This document shows, piece by piece, positions 1 to 4,745 of a stretch of DNA of 8,458 nt. This DNA comes from JANNFX01 sp040080075 (lineage in GTDB: Bacteria; Pseudomonadota; Alphaproteobacteria; Rhizobiales; Hyphomicrobiaceae). The DNA lies in assembly GCA_040080075.1 (NCBI GenBank), contig JBEBJD010000283.1:1-8458 (forward strand), read 5' to 3'. The notes under the pieces are model-generated. The model saw only the letters and a program-made list of their open reading frames with translations. It did not search any database and was not told where the DNA came from. Numbering within the stretch: position 1 is the stretch's first letter; the number at the start of each line of letters is the position of its first letter. Both the position numbers and the translations under genes were made by a program.

Positions 1-16
1 TGTGTATAAGAGACAG
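1..16. other. Nextera/Tn5 mosaic-end adapter remnant (non-genomic)
   Basis: The first 16 bases, TGTGTATAAGAGACAG, are identical to the last 16 bases of the 19-bp Tn5 mosaic end used in Nextera library adapters. They stand exactly at the contig edge and interrupt an otherwise open epimerase reading frame that runs off the left side. They are best explained as untrimmed adapter carried into the assembly, not as a transposon in the organism. Genomic sequence starts at base 17. Confidence 0.95.
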
Positions 17-560
17 TAGCAAGAAAGCCTTTGGCGCCCGGCCCATAAACGAGTGGCGCACGCACGATAGTCCATTGTGTCTGCGAGTCCTTCGCCAGAT
101 CTTTGAGGGCATTTTCCCCGCCAAGTTTTGAAGTGCCATAGGCGGCGGCAGAGGCCACCACGGGGCTGTCTTCATCGATGGCCCATCCGGCGCTCAGTGT
201 CGAGCTGGCATGCGTTGACGAGAGATAAATTAAGCGGGGCACCCCGGCGGCAACAGCCGCACGCATAAGGTTTCCGGTGGCTAACGTATTGACCCGATGA
301 AAATCTGTGGACGCGTGCCCAGCCCCGGGTGTCAAAGCGGCCAAGTGCACGATGACGCCGGTTTTCCCGGCGCGTGCAGCGATCTGCTCGCAGGCCGCTT
401 GGTCGCATAGATCAGAGATCAACAAGTGTTGAGATTGACCAGTCAAGCCAGAGCCGGGGCGGCGCAACACGGCAACAACCTCGTGCTCCTGATTTCCCGT
501 CAGGCACGAAACGAGTTCCTGACCGGCAAATCCCGACGCCCCTGTAATGACAATGGTCAC
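17..560 (-). CDS. NAD-dependent epimerase/dehydratase/4-reductase (extended SDR), C terminus missing
   Basis: This is an extended short-chain dehydrogenase/reductase acting on nucleotide sugars in the cytoplasm. The first 181 residues are present. An N-terminal Rossmann fold carries the glycine motif GASGFAG (residues 7-13). A 'VHLAA' strand lies near 71, 'LSS' near 113-115 holds the likely catalytic Ser, and the Tyr-Lys pair is in YGTSK (Y141, K145). The substrate-side motif 'APLVYGPG' is near 168-175. Members are about 300-330 residues, so roughly the last 40% is lost at the contig edge. I chose the GTG at 560-558 because it overlaps the transferase stop as GTGA, implying translational coupling, and puts the Rossmann strand at the very N terminus. 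The pairing with a small phosphoglycosyl transferase suggests it makes that enzyme's donor. One candidate is a 4-ketosugar reductase of the kind that forms UDP-QuiNAc in rhizobial O-antigen synthesis (WreQ-like); another is a 4-epimerase. The exact substrate cannot be read from the sequence. Confidence 0.88.
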
Positions 561-1150
561 GGATTCATCTTTGTATCTTGTGTCCCTTGCTTGACCGTCA
601 CACGGTCCACTCCCACGCCCGATCCCGTCACGGTCGCCAACAGAATTCGCAGGTCGCCTGCAAAACTTCGGCTCTTTACATAGTCCGCGTCGACCATGGC
701 CAGCTTTGCGGGATTAGACATATCGACGCCTTTGATTTGCGCCAGTCCGGTAATGCCCGGCACGGCCTCGAACACCCCTTCGCGGCGGCGTGCCTCAATA
801 AGTTCGGTCTGATTAGTCAGACAAGGGCGCGGTCCCACTAGACTGAGTTCGCCCTTGATCACGTTGATTAGCTGCGGCAGCTCATCGAGCTTGGCACGCC
901 TGAGAAATGCCCCCAGCGGTGTGACATTCGATGCCCCCACTTCGTGCGTCGGCTTGTCGCCGGTATCACGGTACATGGTGCGCAGCTTGTAACAGACGAA
1001 CGGCTTTTCTCGGTACCCAACGCGGGTTTGAGCAAAGATTGCAGGTCCCGTTGATCCTCGGCGGATCAAAATCACGAGGATGAGCAGGACGGGCGCGCAC
1101 ACAGCGATCCCGGCGAGGGCTAAGGCCAAGTCGAAAATTCTCTTGATCAT
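557..1150 (-). CDS. Undecaprenyl-phosphate sugar phosphotransferase (monotopic PGT, PglC/WcaJ-core type)
   Basis: This 197-residue bacterial sugar transferase moves a sugar-1-phosphate from a UDP-sugar to undecaprenyl phosphate at the inner membrane, the first step in building an O-antigen, capsule or exopolysaccharide repeat. It has only the catalytic core, like PglC, without the multi-helix N terminus of WcaJ/WbaP. A hydrophobic re-entrant segment spans residues 5-30 with a helix-breaking Pro at 20. Then come KLRTM (55-59), the catalytic Asp-Glu dyad in 'LDELPQL' (D89, E90), 'SLVGPRP' (103-109) and 'PGITGLAQI' (131-139). The family start 'MIKRIFDLALAL' supports the ATG at 1150, although no strong Shine-Dalgarno precedes it: an AAGG lies about 17 bases upstream. 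Its stop overlaps the GTG of the epimerase/reductase. The C-terminal ~20 residues are polar and variable. The sugar transferred (QuiNAc, GalNAc, diNAcBac or other) cannot be decided here. Confidence 0.93.
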   Translation of the reverse strand: MIKRIFDLALALAGIAVCAPVLLILVILIRRGSTGPAIFAQTRVGYREKPFVCYKLRTMYRDTGDKPTHEVGASNVTPLGAFLRRAKLDELPQLINVIKGELSLVGPRPCLTNQTELIEARRREGVFEAVPGITGLAQIKGVDMSNPAKLAMVDADYVKSRSFAGDLRILLATVTGSGVGVDRVTVKQGTQDTKMNP

Positions 1151-1360
1151 GTTTTGCTAATGACGCCTTGGCCGCTACCGAACCACTACACTGGCAAACA
1201 CATGCCCATTTTTTGAGCCGCTGCAATGTCTATCGGAGCATCGAACGGTATAGTCAAACGTGTCGCTGATGCCGTCCAACCACACCCCCGCCGCATCATT
1301 TCCTTTGCCGCCAGTTTGCCGCTTTTTCGCCACGTCCCACCATGATCTATATCCTCAGAA

Positions 1361-1471
1361 CGCGACAACAACGGTAAGTGCGTGGTACCCCGCCAGTGCT
1401 AGGGGTGCCAGCGGGGACTTCGCACTTTATATTCGAGTAAAAAACGGGACTGGCCGACCGTTGTTGTCGCG
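1361..1471. repeat. 111-bp element with perfect 15-bp terminal inverted repeats and nested hairpin
   Basis: CGCGACAACAACGGT at 1361-1375 is the exact reverse complement of 1457-1471. Directly inside the left arm, AAGTGCG (1376-1382) pairs with CGCACTT (1421-1427), and inside that CCCCGC (1388-1393) pairs with GCGGGG (1411-1416). The right part (1428-1456) is unpaired and AT-rich, with a run of six A. The fold would be a long closing stem stacked on a compound hairpin plus a single-stranded arm. No target-site duplication is evident beside the arms. It could be a small non-autonomous mobile element (MITE-like), a structured RNA in the leader of the polysaccharide operon, or a protein-binding site. 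The sequence does not decide among these. Confidence 0.7.
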
Positions 1472-1629
1472 ACGATGCCAAGAAATGTGGCTGCTATAAA
1501 GCCGTTGAACACTGTTCCGGCCTCTGAAAACCTCTGAAACAGCTTGATCTGAAACAACTTACACAGTGCCGCCCTACTTTGGGAGGTTGCCTCGTGCTGT
1601 CAATGGTCGCTTTTGCAGGCGCTACCCCA

Positions 1630-1647
1630 CCGGCGCGCTAGCGCCGG
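1630..1647 (-). terminator. GC-rich hairpin downstream of yiaAB-like gene (possible terminator)
   Basis: CCGGCGC (1630-1636) and GCGCCGG (1641-1647) form a perfect 7-bp stem with a 4-base loop, 18 bases beyond the stop of the minus-strand membrane-protein gene. The position fits transcript termination or 3'-end protection of the pspA-yiaAB transcript. No U-tract follows on the minus strand, so it is not a canonical intrinsic terminator. Confidence 0.4.
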
Positions 1648-1665
1648 CAGGGACCAGAATTCACA

Positions 1666-1935
1666 TTATGGGCGTGCCACTTCCATCAAAAGACGCTCGG
1701 CTTTGGCGTCTTCGAGACGGTTGGTCATGCGCTTTGCTTCGTGTTCATCGCGCACGGTCTTGGCCAATGAAAAGGTGGAACCCAGCATGAAGACGCTGCC
1801 CATAGTTAAATACCCTTTCACCCACAGGTCCGCGGGCAGAGCCCACACACCAATTCCCATCATCGCCACCGAGATTGCAAACGATATGTAGGTAAAGGTG
1901 AGCCAAGCGCCGGTGTTTTGTGCAACAGGATTCAT
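1666..1935 (-). CDS. YiaA/YiaB-family two-helix inner membrane protein
   Basis: This 89-residue protein has two hydrophobic segments, about residues 11-33 and 40-60, separated by 'LPADLWVKGY', then a charged tail beginning 'AKTVRDEHEAKRM'. The pattern of helix, LP-DLWVKGY, helix and AKT-RDEHE is that of the YiaA/YiaB domain (PF05360-like). These are small inner-membrane proteins of unknown biochemical role. I chose the ATG at 1935, not the in-frame one 32 codons upstream, because GGAG stands 8 bases before it, the upstream extension lacks family resemblance, and that longer form would overlap pspA. It lies 92 bases downstream of pspA on the same strand with no visible promoter between them, so the two are probably co-transcribed. 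This suggests it works with the PspA-like protein at a stressed inner membrane. Confidence 0.85.
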   Translation of the reverse strand: MNPVAQNTGAWLTFTYISFAISVAMMGIGVWALPADLWVKGYLTMGSVFMLGSTFSLAKTVRDEHEAKRMTNRLEDAKAERLLMEVARP

Positions 1936-1943
1936 GGTTGGGA

Positions 1944-1947
1944 CTCC
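1944..1947 (-). promoter_or_regulatory. Shine-Dalgarno of the yiaAB-like gene
   Basis: GGAG on the minus strand, 8 bases before the ATG at 1935. It decides in favour of the short 89-residue form over the upstream in-frame ATG at 2031. Confidence 0.7.
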
Positions 1948-2027
1948 AAAAGAAAAGGTTGAGTAACTTGGCGCATTTCCAGCGCTTGCTGGCACGGCCG
2001 CTACGTGAGGCTGGCGATGAATGTTCA

Positions 2028-2762
2028 TCACAATGCATCTGCCTTCTCAGAACCCGCCACCTCAGGCTTGGCAGCTGCGGCAGCGCTAGATTTCATACGC
2101 GCCAGCACATCTGCGGGGTCGGTACGCGGCCTCGTACCAAACCCCGCCGTCTCGAAGCGCTCGGAAAGATCGCGCGCCGAACCGTGACGTTCGAGTTCAT
2201 CGAGTGCGGCCGATACATCGTCGTCGCGGGCCTGCAACTCGCGGATTTTAGCAAGTGTGCCCTCAGCTTCGCGCAATGCTCCACTGCCAGAAGCCAATGC
2301 GCGGCGGCCGTTAGCGCCGGCGCGCCGCAACGCATCCTGCGCGCGGGCCATTTCCAGTCCACGGCGCAAATCCATGAGACGCCGGCGGCCATCTTCGGCG
2401 ATCTGCTTCAAGCGCCGGATATCCGTATCGAAACGCCCGACTGCCGCGTGCCGCTCAAGGCGCTCGTCCTCATTGGCTGCAATCACCGTGGCGGCGTCTT
2501 CAGCCAGATCCTCGCGCCCCGCCACCAGCGCCTGCTTGGCGCTAAGTTCTAATTCGGCAATGCGTGCGGCGAGCGCTGCTACCGCGCGCCCTTCAGAAGC
2601 CTGATGCGCCATAGCGCACGCCAATTCGCGTTTGCAGTGCTCGAGCGAACCAGCGGCGTCGCGCAATTGCTGCTCGAGCACGCGGATGGCGTTGGCATCA
2701 AATACGGCCTCTTCGGCTTCGGCGACTGCGCCGCGCAAAAGTGTGGTCAATGTCTTTAGCAT
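2028..2762 (-). CDS. PspA/IM30-family membrane-stress protein
   Basis: This 244-residue protein belongs to the PspA/IM30 (Vipp1) family, ESCRT-III-like peripheral proteins that bind stressed inner membrane and help keep it sealed. An N-terminal amphipathic stretch (about 1-25) is followed by long coiled-coil helices to about residue 190, rich in E, R, A and L heptads. The section 'LVAGREDLAEDAA' matches the characteristic PspA position 'KEREDLAR'. The last ~45 residues are Ala-rich and low in complexity, which is variable in the family. The start is the ATG at 2762, preceded by AGGAGAAGG on the minus strand. No PspF, PspB or PspC gene is present and no sigma54-type -24/-12 element is visible. 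Instead the gene is transcribed away from a divergent TetR regulator through a palindrome-flanked promoter, and is followed by the YiaA/B-like gene. I infer control by that repressor. PspA proper cannot be separated from a divergent paralogue by eye. Confidence 0.87.
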   Translation of the reverse strand: MLKTLTTLLRGAVAEAEEAVFDANAIRVLEQQLRDAAGSLEHCKRELACAMAHQASEGRAVAALAARIAELELSAKQALVAGREDLAEDAATVIAANEDERLERHAAVGRFDTDIRRLKQIAEDGRRRLMDLRRGLEMARAQDALRRAGANGRRALASGSGALREAEGTLAKIRELQARDDDVSAALDELERHGSARDLSERFETAGFGTRPRTDPADVLARMKSSAAAAAKPEVAGSEKADAL

Positions 2763-2871
2763 TGGGGGGTCCTTCTCCTCGAACTGGCTTCAACTTTGAT
2801 CGAACAGTCAATTGGGCAATGGGCTGGTGGTCAGCAGGGAGCAACTCATCACCCGCCCTGCCATCAACATC

Positions 2872-2886
2872 GTGAACTCAGTTCAC
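2872..2886. promoter_or_regulatory. Palindromic operator O1, overlapping the pspA start site
   Basis: GTGAACTCAGTTCAC is a perfect 7+1+7 palindrome. It lies just downstream of the -10 of the pspA-directed promoter, around the expected transcription start, a classic repressor position. Its core TGAACTnAGTTCA is repeated at 2930-2944. It is most likely bound by the divergently encoded TetR protein. Confidence 0.82.
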
Positions 2887-2892
2887 TACCCA

Positions 2893-2921
2893 AACATACC
2901 AGCATGCTAAACAACGTTCAA
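2893..2921 (-). promoter_or_regulatory. Sigma70-type promoter of pspA-yiaAB operon
   Basis: On the minus strand TTGAAC (2921-2916) and TATGTT (2898-2893) are separated by exactly 17 bases. The predicted start falls near 2886-2884, inside operator O1, while operator O2 lies just upstream of the -35. This leaves a pspA leader of about 120 bases. It is assigned by sequence match only. Confidence 0.65.
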
Positions 2922-2929
2922 CAATCAAA

Positions 2930-2944
2930 ATGAACTGAGTTCAT
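2930..2944. promoter_or_regulatory. Palindromic operator O2, upstream of the pspA promoter
   Basis: ATGAACTGAGTTCAT is a perfect 7+1+7 palindrome and shares TGAACTnAGTTCA with O1. The centres (2879 and 2937) are 58 bp apart. O2 is nearer the tetR gene and could also autorepress it. With O1 it brackets the pspA promoter. Confidence 0.82.
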
Positions 2945-3051
2945 CTAAGCCCGAATCATGATTAATGAACCGTTGAAACAGTGCCCCCTCCCTGTCTCTC
3001 GTTCGCCAACAAAAAACACTCTCAGCTGGCCCCTCGAACGACGCGCAGGCC

Positions 3052-3056
3052 AAGGA
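3052..3056 (+). promoter_or_regulatory. Shine-Dalgarno of the tetR gene
   Basis: AAGGA stands 8 bases before the ATG at 3065. It favours that start over an in-frame GTG 28 codons upstream at 2981, whose extra residues show no TetR-like sequence. Confidence 0.7.
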
Positions 3057-3064
3057 AAACCGCG

Positions 3065-3709
3065 ATGACCGCCAGAGCCCCAGTGCCCGCCATGCACAAG
3101 ACTAGCGCCGGCGATCCCGCCTCGTTCCGGGAACGCCTGCGCGACGGCATACTGGGTATTGCCGTGAGGATCATTGCTGAGGAGGGGCTCGGCGCCCTGC
3201 AAGCGCGCCGTGTGGCCGTGGAAGCAGGTTGCTCTGTCGGCACTATTTACAATATTTTCGGGGATCTCGACGGACTCATCATCGCCGGCAACTCAGAAAC
3301 GCTGGTCCTGATGGAGGCGGAACTGCGAACGGCGTATCAGGAGACAGAGGCGTCACCTATGCCCGATCGTTTGACTGCGCTGGCCATCAAATACATGACG
3401 TTTGCATTTGCCCATCGCGAGCGCTGGAGCGCCATATTCGAGCATCGTTTGCCGCCGGGGAAGATGCTGCCCGTGGACTACGATCAGCGCCGTGCCGAAC
3501 TCCTCGCACTGCTGTCTCACGCTATCGGCGGCAACACGATGCCAAGCGAACTGCGCCAGCGCGCCGCCCGTTCACTATTCGCTTCCGTCCACGGTATCAT
3601 CACCCTGGCGCTGGCCAATAAGTTGAGCCCATTTGATCCCAAGTCGGTCGATGCCGACATCAGGTTCATCGTAACGGCAGCCTCACACGGACTGGCGCAG
3701 TCGAGGTGA
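3065..3709 (+). CDS. TetR/AcrR-family transcriptional repressor, WHG-type C terminus
   Basis: This 214-residue protein has TetR architecture. The N-terminal helix-turn-helix covers about residues 24-72, with the recognition region 'AGCSVGTIYNIFGDLDGL' at 54-71 (family signature: VS-GT-Y-F-K---L). The C-terminal ligand and dimer domain has 'ALAIKYMTFAFAHRERWSAIFEHRLP' (106-130) and 'SVHGIITLAL' (174-183), resembling the WHG-type TetR C-terminal domain. A ~20-residue polar N-terminal extension precedes the HTH. It is divergent from the pspA-yiaAB pair, and the shared region holds two matching palindromes, so I infer that it represses that pair and possibly itself. The inducing ligand is unknown; a membrane-active compound or lipid would fit the target genes. 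No convincing promoter of its own could be fixed. Confidence 0.9.
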   Translation: MTARAPVPAMHKTSAGDPASFRERLRDGILGIAVRIIAEEGLGALQARRVAVEAGCSVGTIYNIFGDLDGLIIAGNSETLVLMEAELRTAYQETEASPMPDRLTALAIKYMTFAFAHRERWSAIFEHRLPPGKMLPVDYDQRRAELLALLSHAIGGNTMPSELRQRAARSLFASVHGIITLALANKLSPFDPKSVDADIRFIVTAASHGLAQSR

Positions 3710-3748
3710 ATGGTGGACAATCTCAATCGGCAGTTAGGGTCCTCTACA

Positions 3749-3777
3749 TTGACCCGCCGCCGCACGGTCTGTATTGT
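3749..3777 (+). promoter_or_regulatory. Sigma70-type promoter of the ccdAB-like locus
   Basis: TTGACC (3749-3754) and TATTGT (3772-3777) are separated by exactly 17 bases. It sits 40 bases after the tetR stop and upstream of the toxin-antitoxin genes. The start site would fall near 3784, inside the adjoining palindrome. Transcription would give a leader of about 200 bases before ccdA, containing the 50-codon frame at 3832. Confidence 0.6.
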
Positions 3778-3795
3778 GCGCATAGCTCATGCGCA
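3777..3795. promoter_or_regulatory. Palindromic operator at the toxin-antitoxin promoter
   Basis: TGCGCAT (3777-3783) and ATGCGCA (3789-3795) form a perfect 7+5+7 inverted repeat that touches the -10 and covers the expected start. Toxin-antitoxin operons are normally autorepressed by the antitoxin or the complex at such sites. Because ccdA here is frameshifted, the repressor may be lost. Confidence 0.65.
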
Positions 3796-3831
3796 TAAAC
3801 GCTGGGGGTATTGGTCAGTTTGGATATTGGG

Positions 3832-3984
3832 ATGACAGACCAGCCCGCCCGCAGCAAGGACAAGGCCGTCAACGCCTCCATTGACCTAAACTTCTCGACC
3901 GGGGCCAGGGACTGGCAGATCGGAGAAGGCGGCCATTGGGCAGAAAAGTACCATGCACATCGCCAATGTGTTTGGAGGGGGTAG
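3832..3984 (+). CDS. Small ORF (50 aa) with CcdA-N-terminus-like segment; possible antitoxin remnant
   Basis: This 50-codon frame opens with ATG about 50 bases after the predicted start of transcription, and its TAG ends immediately before the ccdA ATG. Its first third, 'KDKAVNASIDLNFSTGAR', aligns without gaps to 'KKRAVNLSIDETLIKEAR' of the neighbouring ccdA, sharing K, AVN, SID and the final AR. The remainder is Trp- and His-rich and unlike CcdA. It may be a degenerate tandem copy of an antitoxin, a leader peptide coupled to ccdA, or a chance frame. No strong Shine-Dalgarno precedes it. Its 3' end contains the GGAGG (3974-3978) that serves ccdA. I see no function and rate the coding call low. 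Confidence 0.4.
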   Translation: MTDQPARSKDKAVNASIDLNFSTGARDWQIGEGGHWAEKYHAHRQCVWRG

Positions 3985-4223
3985 ATGCGGGACGTAGTTA
4001 CGCGCAAGAAGCGCGCTGTGAACCTTTCGATCGACGAAACTCTCATTAAGGAAGCAAGGCATCTGGCACCAATCTTTCAGCACTCCTTGACGGTTCGCTC
4101 GAAAAATTGCTTCGGTCTGAACGCGACCGGAAATGGCGCGAAGACAATCATGAGGCAACAGTATCAATGACCGAATACGTCAGAAAGCACGGACTATGGG
4201 CGGACAGGTACAGGGTCCGGTGA
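3985..4223 (+). pseudogene. ccdA: CcdA-family antitoxin, frameshifted
   Basis: In the F plasmid, CcdA is the labile antitoxin: its N-terminal ribbon-helix-helix represses the operon and its C terminus wraps CcdB. Here the first 27 codons (3985-4065) give the expected start, with 'RAVNLSIDETLIKEARHL'. The family continuation 'TNLSALLDGSLEKLLRSE', then 'RKWREDN' and ending 'HGLWADRYRVR', is read in another frame from 4068 to the TGA at 4221-4223. Restoring one G at 4065/4066 (CTGG to CTGGG) yields a seamless 79-residue CcdA of normal length. As written, the frame runs into unrelated residues and stops at 4170, losing the whole CcdB-binding half. GGAGG lies 6 bases before the ATG. The stop abuts the ccdB ATG (TGAATG), the usual coupled arrangement. 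A sequencing or assembly error could give the same picture. Confidence 0.88.
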
Positions 4224-4517
4224 ATGCGCCAGTTTCATATTGCCCGGCTCAAAGGCCGCGAGTTAGCTGTGCTTCTCCAGCACAATCTCCTAGATGAACG
4301 CGAGACACGGGTTGTCGCTCCGTTGTTTGTTGTGAGTTCGATTGTACCCACACATCTCCTGCACCCGGTCATAAAGATTGGACGCCGCAATTACCTGCTT
4401 GCCACCGAAAAGCTGGCGGCCATCGCTAAACGGAATATCGGAACTGTAATTGGCTCAGCAGAAGAGCGAGAGTATGAAATACGCCGGGCACTCAATTTGG
4501 TGTTCTGTGGATTATGA
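4224..4517 (+). CDS. ccdB: CcdB-family toxin (DNA gyrase poison family)
   Basis: This 97-residue protein is full length for CcdB (101 in F plasmid). F CcdB binds GyrA and traps gyrase on cleaved DNA. Matching landmarks are an N-terminal 'RQFHIARLKG' strand, 'RVVAPL' (29-34, F: RMVIPLA), 'LHPVIKIGRRNYLLATEKLAAI' in two parts around 46-67 (F: [21 protein letters not shown]), and the C-terminal 'EIRRALNLVFCGL' (F: DIKNAINLMFWGI). The three C-terminal residues that matter for gyrase poisoning in F CcdB, Trp-Gly-Ile, are Cys95-Gly96-Leu97 here. Trp is not universal: the Vibrio fischeri homologue also lacks it, so activity cannot be excluded. The frame is intact while its antitoxin is broken. If the frameshift is real, the toxin must be inactive, poorly translated, or neutralised by another antitoxin. 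Confidence 0.88.
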   Translation: MRQFHIARLKGRELAVLLQHNLLDERETRVVAPLFVVSSIVPTHLLHPVIKIGRRNYLLATEKLAAIAKRNIGTVIGSAEEREYEIRRALNLVFCGL

Positions 4518-4520
4518 CCC

Positions 4521-4745
4521 ATGACCGCTGACATCATCAATCTGCGCAAAGCCCGCAAAGCAAAGGCGCGCGTGGATAAGGACAAGCAGACCGCCCAGAA
4601 CCGGGTCCGCTTCGGACGCACAAAAGCGGAACGCGAATGCACATCGTTGGTGCTCAATTTGGAGCGGTCGCGACTCGATGGTGCCAAGCGCACGATGCAA
4701 GAGTCAGATCCCGACGACGATCCCAATACCGGCACAGTGCCGTGA
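4521..4745 (+). CDS. DUF4169-family small basic protein
   Basis: This 74-residue protein has the DUF4169 pattern: 'DIINLRKARKAKARVDKDKQ' at residues 4-23, then 'AQNRVRFGRTKAER' to about 38, and a late 'SRLDG' (50-54). The family is known mainly from Alphaproteobacteria, is about 60-70 residues long, strongly charged and probably helical, and has no known function. It starts three bases after the ccdB stop with little Shine-Dalgarno, so it may depend on translation of ccdB. It overlaps the following RHH gene by GTGA. That pairing recurs in alphaproteobacterial genomes as I recall them, so the two may act together. The last ~14 residues, acidic 'DPDDDPNTG', extend past the usual family end. Confidence 0.87.
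   Translation: MTADIINLRKARKAKARVDKDKQTAQNRVRFGRTKAERECTSLVLNLERSRLDGAKRTMQESDPDDDPNTGTVP

Larger units (their letters stand above)
1151..1665. other. 515-bp gene-free region with structured DNA
   Basis: I find no convincing gene between the transferase start and the yiaAB-like stop. The open frames here lack good start signals and family resemblance. The region contains the inverted-repeat element at 1361-1471, a cluster of three TCTGAAA copies (1523, 1533, 1549), and a GC-rich hairpin at 1630-1647. It must include the 5' region of the transferase operon. A weak -35-like TTGACT lies at 1257-1252 on the minus strand, but I see no well-placed -10. Confidence 0.6.

Noticed and set aside
1..16. 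Tn5/IS50 transposon end as a genuine mobile element.
   Set aside because: Only the engineered mosaic-end sequence is present, exactly at the contig edge with no transposase. Adapter carry-over is the simpler explanation.
1186..1371. A 61-codon minus-strand frame upstream of the sugar transferase.
   Set aside because: TTG start inside the inverted-repeat arm, no Shine-Dalgarno, and no recognisable protein features.
1594..1641. A 15-residue plus-strand frame (GTG start, GGGAGG 7 bases upstream) ending inside the hairpin at 1630-1647, reminiscent of a leader peptide.
   Set aside because: No plus-strand gene follows that it could regulate; the next features are on the minus strand. Likely coincidence.
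1666..2031. A longer 121-residue reading of the YiaA/B-like protein starting at 2031.
   Set aside because: The extra 32 residues do not resemble the family and overlap pspA, while the ATG at 1935 has a well-placed GGAG.
1920..2552. A 210-codon plus-strand frame opposite pspA and the yiaAB-like gene.
   Set aside because: Antisense to two recognisable genes. Its Cys-, Arg- and Gln-rich translation looks like a shadow.
2981..3064. A 28-codon N-terminal extension of TetR from a GTG at 2981.
   Set aside because: The ATG at 3065 has AAGGA 8 bases upstream, and the extension is low-complexity with no TetR character.
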